DNA from: Tannerella sp.
GTDB lineage: Bacteria > Bacteroidota > Bacteroidia > Bacteroidales > Tannerellaceae
Direction: 5' to 3'
Assembly: GCA_031260095.1 (NCBI GenBank)
Contig: JAIRKN010000222.1
Span: 1 to 5,862, forward strand
DNA: 5,862 bases
Shown: piece after piece, positions 1-5,862 of the stretch
Layout of the letters: each line of letters starts with the position of its first letter
Numbering within the stretch: position 1 is the stretch's first letter
Program-made: the position numbers and the translations under genes
Notes under the pieces: model-generated
Databases searched by the model: none
Seen by the model: the letters and a program-made list of their open reading frames with translations, nothing else
What the model was told of the DNA's origin: nothing

Positions 1-2619
1 ACCGTATCGGGTGCGGAATTAAGCGGAATGCCGGCCACCAGTGTAAGTCTTCTGTTGCAAGGCAAATTGCCGGGTGTAGCTATTACTTCCACCACGGGAC
101 AGCCCGGACAGGAAGGTACATCCATCCGTATACGCGGCGTCGGGACAATGAACAATTCAGACCCGATGGTCTTAGTTGACGGTTTGGAAAGTTCGATGAA
201 TGACGTAAATCCCAATGACGTGGAAAACATCAGCGTACTGAAAGATGCGGCGGCGGCTGCCATCTACGGGACGCGGGCAGCCAACGGCGTGATACTGGTG
301 ACAACCAAACGGGGTAAACTGGGTAAACCCACACTGACCTACAACGGGTATGTCGGCTGGCAACGGGCGACGCGTTTGCCCGATCATCTTTCGTCGGCCG
401 AATATGCCGAACTCTCGAACGAAGCCCGGCTGAACGAGGGCGGTAATATCATTTATTCTCCGGAAGAAATCGAAAAATACAGGAACGGTTCCGATCCGGA
501 CAATTTCCCGAATACGGACTGGATAGACCTGCTGTTTCAGGGAAGCGGTTTCACACATAACCACAACGTCAGTCTGAATGGCGGTACGGAAGCGACTCGT
601 TACGCTGTATCTTTGGCTTACTACAATCAGGACGGATTAGTCAAAAATACTTCCCATGACCGCTATACCGTACGTATCAACCTGGACAGCCAGGTAACTT
701 CCTGGTTGAATTTCGGGATCAATACCAGCCTGTCATACAGAAAAATCGTCCGGCCGAAATCTCCTTACGGAGCAGGTGACATGTCGCAATTTTTCAATCA
801 AATAAACCGCATTCCAAACACGTATGTAAACAAGTATTCCGATGGTACGTGGGGACGGCATATTGACGGGAATCCGATTGCATGGATTGAGGCAGGAGGA
901 CATGGAACGTCTCTTTATTCGCATGGATTAGGCAGTGTTTTCGGAGAAATCAAAATCATGGATGGCCTTACGCTGAAAGGTGTTGCCGGATTGGACTACA
1001 ATCTGGACGACGGGAAGGAGCATATCAAGGAAATCAGATACGGAGACGGAAGTATTCAAGGCCCGAACAGCATTCAGGATTTTCTGACGCGGGGGCAGAC
1101 TGTAACGTTACAAGGGTTACTAAATTACGAAAAGCAGATAGGAAATCATTCGTTCAAGGGTTTATTGGGTGTTTCACGTGAATCGTACATGCAGCATGTG
1201 ACCACAGCTTACCGAAGAAATTTCCCAAGTAACGACTTGACGGAGTTAAACGCCGGTTCAAGTAACGGATGGAGCAATAGCGGCAGCGCCTTACAGGCAA
1301 AGATAGGCTCTTATTTCGGACGTATCAACTACGACTATGCCAACAAATATTTACTGGAATTAAACCTGCGCAGGGACGGATCTTCCAAATTCGCCCGAGG
1401 ACGCCGGTGGGGTACGTTTCCCTCTTTTTCTGCCGGATGGCGGCTTTCGGAAGAAAGTTTCATGCAGGGAATCGAATGGCTGGACAATCTGAAAATACGC
1501 GGTTCATGGGGAAAATTGGGAAATCACAGGATAGATGATTATTTGTACATTGCAAAAATCGCATTGGGGCAGAATTATAATTTTTACGACAGCGTAGTTG
1601 ATGGCGCTTCACAGACCAGTGCAAACAATGCCCTGATTACATGGGAAACAACTACGGAAACGAACCTGGGTGTGGACGCAGACATTAAAAACGGCCTGCT
1701 TACGGCTTCCGTGGAATATTACAACCGTTATACGGACGATATCCTTGCGACGGTTCCGGTTTCTTATCTGTTTGGTCTCAGTGCACCGGTTTCCAATGTG
1801 GGAGCCATGCGAAACAAAGGTGTTGAAATCACATTGGGACACAATAACAGGATGCGCGACTTTGACTATGGTGTGAACGGATATGTGGCTTTTAACAAGA
1901 ATACGGTAGAGAAATATCCGAATCCCTCCAAGGGAAGTACAATACGGATGGAAGGGATCCCGTGGGATTCATTCTACGGATACGAATGTATCGGCATATT
2001 CATGTCCGACGAAGAAGCGGCAAACAGTCCGGTACATTCCGCCTATGTAAGAGTGGGCGATTTGAAGTTCAAAGACCAGGACGGAAACGGCAAGATAGAC
2101 GCAGACGACCGCGTTGTACTGGGAAATACCATGCCGAATATTACGTATGGCGTCAACTTGGACTTGAAGTATAAGGGTATTGATTTGCAGGCTTTGTTTC
2201 AGGGAGTCTCGGATGTGTACAGAACACTGGATGCACAATCAATGTGGCCTTTTGAGAACGGTTCAAATCCTCAGTACAAGCATTTGGATCGTACCTTGGT
2301 GGAAGACGGCAAGGTGACGAAATTAGGATATTATCCGCGAACATTGGTTTCGCAGACACAAAACCGCGACATGAGTTCGTTTTTGGTGCTGGATGCAAGT
2401 TATTTGCGTTTGAAGAATCTGCAAATCGGATACAGCCTGCCTTCAACAATGCTCAAAGGCATGAATATAGCTCGTGCCCGTGTTTATCTAAGCGGACAAA
2501 ACCTGCTCACAATCACCGGACTTCCAGAAGATGTAGATCCGGAAATAAGCAACGGCAACGCTTCGAAAAATTATCCGCAAATAAGTATTTATACCATTGG
2601 ATTAGATATAACATTTTAA
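1..2619 (+). CDS. SusC/RagA-family TonB-dependent outer-membrane transporter, 5'-truncated by the window edge
   Basis: This is the outer-membrane import barrel of a SusCD glycan uptake pair. The frame is open from base 1 and gives 872 residues; the ATG at 28 is internal, because family-typical plug sequence (TVSGAELSG) precedes it. Residues below count from base 1. The plug domain shows RIRG (43-46), DPMVLVDG (54-61) and the SusC/RagA signature from VLKDA to TTKRGK (79-106). The rest is beta-barrel, including a typical RGSWGKLGN stretch (nt 1495-1521), an Asp-rich DQDGNGKIDADD segment (nt 2074-2109) and a C-terminal strand ending in Phe, as expected for BAM-assembled barrels. Full-length SusC proteins run about 1000-1100 residues, so the signal peptide, the carboxypeptidase-like N-terminal domain and the TonB box must lie upstream. 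There is no frameshift or internal stop. The susD-type gene follows after 12 nt, so co-transcription is likely. Family assignment is firm; the imported substrate is unknown. Confidence 0.96.
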   Translation, partial: TVSGAELSGMPATSVSLLLQGKLPGVAITSTTGQPGQEGTSIRIRGVGTMNNSDPMVLVDGLESSMNDVNPNDVENISVLKDAAAAAIYGTRAANGVILVTTKRGKLGKPTLTYNGYVGWQRATRLPDHLSSAEYAELSNEARLNEGGNIIYSPEEIEKYRNGSDPDNFPNTDWIDLLFQGSGFTHNHNVSLNGGTEATRYAVSLAYYNQDGLVKNTSHDRYTVRINLDSQVTSWLNFGINTSLSYRKIVRPKSPYGAGDMSQFFNQINRIPNTYVNKYSDGTWGRHIDGNPIAWIEAGGHGTSLYSHGLGSVFGEIKIMDGLTLKGVAGLDYNLDDGKEHIKEIRYGDGSIQGPNSIQDFLTRGQTVTLQGLLNYEKQIGNHSFKGLLGVSRESYMQHVTTAYRRNFPSNDLTELNAGSSNGWSNSGSALQAKIGSYFGRINYDYANKYLLELNLRRDGSSKFARGRRWGTFPSFSAGWRLSEESFMQGIEWLDNLKIRGSWGKLGNHRIDDYLYIAKIALGQNYNFYDSVVDGASQTSANNALITWETTTETNLGVDADIKNGLLTASVEYYNRYTDDILATVPVSYLFGLSAPVSNVGAMRNKGVEITLGHNNRMRDFDYGVNGYVAFNKNTVEKYPNPSKGSTIRMEGIPWDSFYGYECIGIFMSDEEAANSPVHSAYVRVGDLKFKDQDGNGKIDADDRVVLGNTMPNITYGVNLDLKYKGIDLQALFQGVSDVYRTLDAQSMWPFENGSNPQYKHLDRTLVEDGKVTKLGYYPRTLVSQTQNRDMSSFLVLDASYLRLKNLQIGYSLPSTMLKGMNIARARVYLSGQNLLTITGLPEDVDPEISNGNASKNYPQISIYTIGLDITF

Positions 2620-2631
2620 ACTGGATTATTT

Positions 2632-4248
2632 ATGAAAAAGATTTATATAACAGGAATGATTATTTCTGCAATTTGCCTCAATTCATGTGGTGACAGTTTC
2701 CTGGATGTGGCTCCCTCGGATCAGCTTTCCGATGCCACTTTCTGGAAAAGCGAACAGGATGTAACAATGGCCTTGAATGCCTGCTACAGAGGATGGGAAG
2801 GGATTATGAATATAGGCCTTTTAGATGCAGCATCCGACAATGGGTATGAGCAATTTAATTATTGGTTTCAGCCAATAGCAAATGGACAGATATTGCCGAC
2901 TTCATCTACCGGAATCGCTACACAGCATCCCCAGCATGACATTGCGGCTACTTCATGGTTTTTATATAGCCGTATTCGCAAGTACAATAATTTTTTGGAA
3001 AAAGCAGACGCCGCTGAAATAGACGCCGCCTTGAAAGAACGCTACAAGGCGGAAGTGCGGTTTCTCAGAGCGTATGATTATTTTTATAAAGTAATGTTCT
3101 ACGGTGATGTTCCGCTGGTAGACAAAGTGCTTGTCTCAGCCGAAGAATCCACTTTGTCGCGTACGCCCAAAGCTGAAGTGGAGAATTTTATATTGAAGGA
3201 ACTGGGAGAAATCGCCAATATTCTTCCACAGCAAAATGTGATTGAATCGGGCGGACATATTACCAAAGGGGCGGCTTTGGGTCTCAAAGCCCGATTTGAA
3301 CTTTATTTGGGCCAGTATGAGCAGGCACAGGCGGATGCTGCCGCCGTGATAGGAATGCCCTGCTATGAGTTGTTTCCCAACTATGAAGAAATGTTCTGGA
3401 ACACATCCGAATCATCAAATAAAGAAACCATTTTGTCGGTAGAATATACGAAGAACGACTATCCGAATACATTTCCGCAACTGACCATGCCGGCAACCGA
3501 AGGCGGCTGGTCGGCGTTGAATGCGTTGTGGCCTTTTATTGACGCTTTTCAGATGGCTAACGGGAAGTATATTGACGAGGCAGATTCGGAATATAATCCT
3601 GACGAGCCTTTCAAGAATCGTGATCCGCGTTTAACCATGACGGTTTTGTGTCCGGGCGAGTTTTACAACGGCCGTTACTACAATCCGCTTGATCTTTTCC
3701 TTGACGGACAGTCCGATCGCAGGAATCCGGATTATCACGAAGAAGCAGCCGCTTCGCGCGGCGGATTGCTGGTAAAGAAATACATCTATCCCATGTCGGT
3801 GATAGATGCCAACAATTATGACGGAAATGCGGTTGTCATGCGTTTGGCGGAGATGTATATCACCTTTGCCGAGTGTGCCCTGAAAACAGGGAAAGACACG
3901 GATAAAGCGCTGGGATACATCAATGCGATCCGCCGGCGCGCCGGTATGTCCGAAGCATCACAGTTAGATGAACGGTTAGTCCGCTACGAGCGACGCATTG
4001 AGCTTGCTTTTGAAGGGTTGCGATACTTTGATCTGAAACGGTGGGATTTGGGACCTTCGCTGCTCAACGGCTGGGCGCTGGGTAGCCGGAATGGTACGAT
4101 TGATTCGCAAACCGGAAAGGTGACGTGGAGCGAAGGACACATCCGGCTTGAAGAACGAATATTCCAGCCACAACGGAATTATCTGCTTCCCATTCCGCTG
4201 GCTGAAATGGACCGGAATCCGAACATGATACAAAATCCGGGGTATTGA
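2632..4248 (+). CDS. SusD/RagB-family surface glycan-binding lipoprotein
   Basis: This 538-residue protein is the lipoprotein lid that partners the SusC barrel and binds glycan at the cell surface. The start at 2632 gives a short lipoprotein signal peptide (MKK, then a hydrophobic run) with lipobox LNSC, so Cys19 should be lipidated. The mature start CGDSFLDVAPSDQ is typical of the family. The N-terminal SusD-like half contains the helical motif KAEVRFLRAYDYF (139-151), part of the TPR-like scaffold. The C-terminal RagB/SusD half has RDPRL (330-334), RLAEMYITFAECAL (404-417), RRIELAFEGLRYFDLKRWD (454-472), the RNYLLPIP segment (515-522) and the closing NPNMIQNPGY (529-538). Length is normal for the family and the gene is intact. 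The aromatic-rich segment FNYWFQP (75-81) could help bind sugar, but this is only inference. No Shine-Dalgarno is seen; the AT-rich GATTATTT before the ATG is normal for Bacteroidota. Glycan specificity cannot be read from the sequence. Confidence 0.97.
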   Translation: MKKIYITGMIISAICLNSCGDSFLDVAPSDQLSDATFWKSEQDVTMALNACYRGWEGIMNIGLLDAASDNGYEQFNYWFQPIANGQILPTSSTGIATQHPQHDIAATSWFLYSRIRKYNNFLEKADAAEIDAALKERYKAEVRFLRAYDYFYKVMFYGDVPLVDKVLVSAEESTLSRTPKAEVENFILKELGEIANILPQQNVIESGGHITKGAALGLKARFELYLGQYEQAQADAAAVIGMPCYELFPNYEEMFWNTSESSNKETILSVEYTKNDYPNTFPQLTMPATEGGWSALNALWPFIDAFQMANGKYIDEADSEYNPDEPFKNRDPRLTMTVLCPGEFYNGRYYNPLDLFLDGQSDRRNPDYHEEAAASRGGLLVKKYIYPMSVIDANNYDGNAVVMRLAEMYITFAECALKTGKDTDKALGYINAIRRRAGMSEASQLDERLVRYERRIELAFEGLRYFDLKRWDLGPSLLNGWALGSRNGTIDSQTGKVTWSEGHIRLEERIFQPQRNYLLPIPLAEMDRNPNMIQNPGY

Positions 4249-4255
4249 TACAATT

Positions 4256-4295
4256 GTCGAGATTTAGGGATATATTTGTATTCCTAAATCTCGGC
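4256..4295. repeat. Inverted repeat / hairpin after the susD-type gene
   Basis: The arms at 4258-4270 (CGAGATTTAGGGA) and 4281-4293 (TTCCTAAATCTCG) are complementary over 13 positions with one G-T wobble. Pairing can continue inward through 4271-4273 and 4278-4280 to leave the tetraloop ATTT, and outward to G4256-C4295 through one wobble. It starts 7 nt after the susD stop, where a terminator or mRNA-stabilising hairpin would be expected. The sequence after it (TTAGTAAAATAAT) is not a proper U-tract, so a classical intrinsic terminator is doubtful. It may be a leaky terminator or processing site that lowers expression of the downstream enzyme, a stabilising 3' end, or a palindromic operator. 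The repeat is certain; its role is inferred. Confidence 0.75.
4271..4278 (+). promoter_or_regulatory. Candidate Bacteroides-type -7 promoter element
   Basis: TATATTTG matches the known Bacteroides -7 consensus TAnnTTTG exactly and lies 53 nt before the start codon of the downstream enzyme gene. Initiation would be expected near 4282-4285, giving a leader of roughly 47-50 nt. The weakness is the -33 element (TTTG). Only TTG triplets are nearby, at 4254-4256 (14-nt spacer) and 4245-4247 (23-nt spacer), and neither fits the usual spacing of roughly 20 nt well. The element sits in the centre of the inverted repeat, so it may be a chance match in AT-rich loop sequence. Confidence 0.35.
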
Positions 4296-4331
4296 TTAGT
4301 AAAATAATATATAACTTAACACATTAAATTT

Positions 4332-5840
4332 ATGAATCGAATAACAAGAAAAGAATTTTTAAAGAAATCCGCATTAGGTTTGTGTGCCATGCCTGCAGGA
4401 TTAAACCGGTTGTCAGCACAGGAAAGTACACCGAACGTAGGGGAGCGGTCACAGTTTACCGTTAAACCGGCAGGCCGCTTCACTCCTGTGGATGACGGTC
4501 GCGCCCTCGTAAATCCCGGCATGGGATGGACGATGCATTTTTATACGTATGTCCGGGAAAACTACGGAGCAAAACTGGCTCCATCCGATACCATAGATTA
4601 CTTTCCCGGAGTTGGAGCAGTCTATCTTCGCATTCCATGGGCATTTATCGAACCGGAGGAGGGACGTTTTGTCTGGGAAATACTCGACACCCCTGCCCAG
4701 CGATGGATAGAGAAAGGAAAACAGGTGGCTTTTCGCATTACCCCATTAGAGGATAAAATACGTTCCGCTACACCTGAATGGGTATTTAAAGCCGGCGCAA
4801 AATATTATGAAGCCGGCGAACTCATAGAACCCGATTACGATGATCCTGTTTTCCTGGAGAAAACGGAAAATTTCGTTCGCGCCATGGCTTCGCGTTATGA
4901 CGGACTTCCTTCGACCGCTTTTGTTGACATCGGACATTACGGTATGTGGGGCGAGGGTCATACCGTCTTTACTTCTCCAAAACATGGGCATTCCTGGGGT
5001 ATTGAAGTGCAGAAAAAAATGATTGACCTTTATTGCCGTCATTTTAAACATTCACAGCTTTGCATTTCGGACGACTATGCCGGACATGATCTCCGTGGAG
5101 AACGTTTTCCCATTACCGACTATGCCTTTTCGCGGGGTGTCACCCTGCGTGATGACAGCATTTTGGTATCCCCAAAACCGAATAATTGGTATCACAGCGA
5201 GATGGCGCAATTATTCTGGCCTAAATTTCCTGTCATACTTGAACACCAGCATTACAGGGACTCCCTTCAAAACGGCGCATGGGACAAAGAGCTACTGCTT
5301 CAATCCGTCGAAGATTATCATGCTTCGTTTATGTCCATTCACTGGTATCCCGATATCCTGTGGAATGAAAACAAGGATATTATCGAACGTATCAACCGAC
5401 GCATCGGTTATCGTTTGCAAATGCCGGAAATACAGTGGCCGGCGCAGGCGCGGATCGGAGAGCCTTTGATCATCCGTAGCAAATGGCACAATGCAGGTGT
5501 AGCGCCCTGTTACAAGGGAGGTTATCCCTGTTTTACCATCAAAGATGTCAAAGGCGGCATCGTGGCCGTATTGGTGGACGATACGTTAGACATAAAGTCT
5601 TTGCCGACAACGTCCCCCAACGAAACGGCAACAACGGCTATCACTTCCACATTTATCATTGCCCCGACCTATACGGACAATGTTATGGGCATACATCCTT
5701 CGCGAACATGCGAAGCCGGAACGTATGATTTATTCTTCTCTATCGGTGATAAATGCGGTACTCCACGTTACGAACTTCCATATTCGGACAGTGACGGGCA
5801 TAAACGCTACCACGCAGGAAAAATTACACTAACAAAATAG
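4332..5840 (+). CDS. Exported glycoside-hydrolase-like TIM-barrel protein with DUF4832-like C-terminal domain
   Basis: This 502-residue protein is probably a secreted glycan-active enzyme; its reaction is not known. The N-terminus TRKEFLKKSALGL resembles a Tat-type signal with RK instead of RR, with likely cleavage after LSA (residue 29). No lipobox follows, so the product should be periplasmic or secreted. Residues about 55-350 read as a TIM barrel: NPGMGW (61-66), the strand YLRIPWAFIEPEEG (98-111), VAFRITP (132-138), FVDIGHYGMWGE (197-208), FPVILEHQHY (299-308) and MSIHWYP (334-340). The GxWGE motif is what I recall of DUF4874/DUF4832 proteins. By analogy with clan GH-A folds, E208 is the candidate acid/base and E304 the candidate nucleophile. 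Residues about 353-502 form a beta-sandwich like DUF4832, with SKWHNAGVAP (383-392) and GTYDLFFSIGD (463-473). The ATG is preceded only by AT-rich sequence. Its position behind susC/susD supports a role in glycan breakdown. An inactive, binding-only barrel remains possible. Confidence 0.85.
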   Translation: MNRITRKEFLKKSALGLCAMPAGLNRLSAQESTPNVGERSQFTVKPAGRFTPVDDGRALVNPGMGWTMHFYTYVRENYGAKLAPSDTIDYFPGVGAVYLRIPWAFIEPEEGRFVWEILDTPAQRWIEKGKQVAFRITPLEDKIRSATPEWVFKAGAKYYEAGELIEPDYDDPVFLEKTENFVRAMASRYDGLPSTAFVDIGHYGMWGEGHTVFTSPKHGHSWGIEVQKKMIDLYCRHFKHSQLCISDDYAGHDLRGERFPITDYAFSRGVTLRDDSILVSPKPNNWYHSEMAQLFWPKFPVILEHQHYRDSLQNGAWDKELLLQSVEDYHASFMSIHWYPDILWNENKDIIERINRRIGYRLQMPEIQWPAQARIGEPLIIRSKWHNAGVAPCYKGGYPCFTIKDVKGGIVAVLVDDTLDIKSLPTTSPNETATTAITSTFIIAPTYTDNVMGIHPSRTCEAGTYDLFFSIGDKCGTPRYELPYSDSDGHKRYHAGKITLTK

Positions 5841-5850
5841 AAAAGAAAGA

Positions 5851-5862
5851 ATGAAAAGAATA
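5851..5862 (+). CDS. Probable start of the next gene, truncated by the window edge
   Basis: Ten nt after the stop of the enzyme gene, ATG AAA AGA ATA (M-K-R-I) begins and runs off the window. The preceding AAAAGAAAGA is purine-rich. A Lys/Arg-rich start is typical of signal peptides in these loci, and the short spacing suggests the same transcription unit. Only four codons are visible, so no product can be named and the start itself is tentative. Confidence 0.5.

Noticed and set aside
28..30. ATG at 28 as the start of the SusC-type gene
   Set aside because: The frame is open back to base 1 with family-typical plug residues, and there is no room for a signal peptide or TonB box after this ATG. 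It is an internal Met of a truncated gene.
172..564. 130-codon open frame on the minus strand inside the SusC-type gene
   Set aside because: It lies wholly antisense to conserved plug and barrel coding sequence, its translation has no recognisable motif, and it has no start context of its own.
2620..2631. Promoter or regulatory element between the SusC- and SusD-type genes
   Set aside because: Only 12 nt of AT-rich sequence separate the genes, with no TAnnTTTG match; it serves only as the translation start region.
4256..4310. Classical Rho-independent terminator after the susD-type gene
   Set aside because: The stem is long, but it is followed by TTAGTAAAATAAT rather than a run of T on the plus strand, and no T-run exists on the other strand either. 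It was kept as an inverted repeat of undecided role.
4746..5051. 101-codon minus-strand frame opposite the enzyme gene
   Set aside because: It is antisense to the WGE catalytic-motif region and its translation shows no signal or domain pattern.
5023..5469. 148-codon open frame on the plus strand within the enzyme gene
   Set aside because: It is in another frame of a gene whose own frame carries conserved barrel motifs across the same bases; its translation resembles no known family.

Overview
The window comes from a Bacteroidota genome, most likely a Bacteroidales-type polysaccharide degrader. The evidence is a tandem SusC/SusD pair with all the family signatures, AT-rich start regions without Shine-Dalgarno sequences, and an exact match to the Bacteroides -7 promoter element (TAnnTTTG). 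Base composition looks moderate by eye; it was not computed. The genus cannot be fixed from this sequence.

The layout is compact and all on the + strand. Positions 1-2619 hold a SusC/RagA-type TonB-dependent outer-membrane transporter whose 5' end lies outside the window. After 12 nt comes a complete SusD/RagB-type surface lipoprotein (2632-4248). An 83-nt gap follows (4249-4331). It contains a long inverted repeat starting 7 nt after the susD stop, with a promoter-like -7 box at its centre. Next is a complete exported 502-residue protein (4332-5840) that reads as a TIM-barrel glycoside-hydrolase-like enzyme of the DUF4874/DUF4832 type with a C-terminal beta-sandwich. Ten nt after its stop an ATG AAA AGA ATA probably opens another gene, cut by the window end. 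No stretch longer than 83 nt lacks a gene. I found no RNA genes, mobile elements or CRISPR repeats.

Together this looks like part of a polysaccharide utilisation locus. The SusD lipoprotein would capture a glycan at the cell surface, the SusC barrel would import oligosaccharides using TonB energy, and the exported enzyme would trim the glycan or the imported oligomers. No sensor or sigma/anti-sigma gene is visible, and the substrate cannot be read from the sequence. The least characterised part is the enzyme: its fold and likely catalytic glutamates can be proposed (E208, E304), but its activity cannot. It is the best candidate for new biology here.
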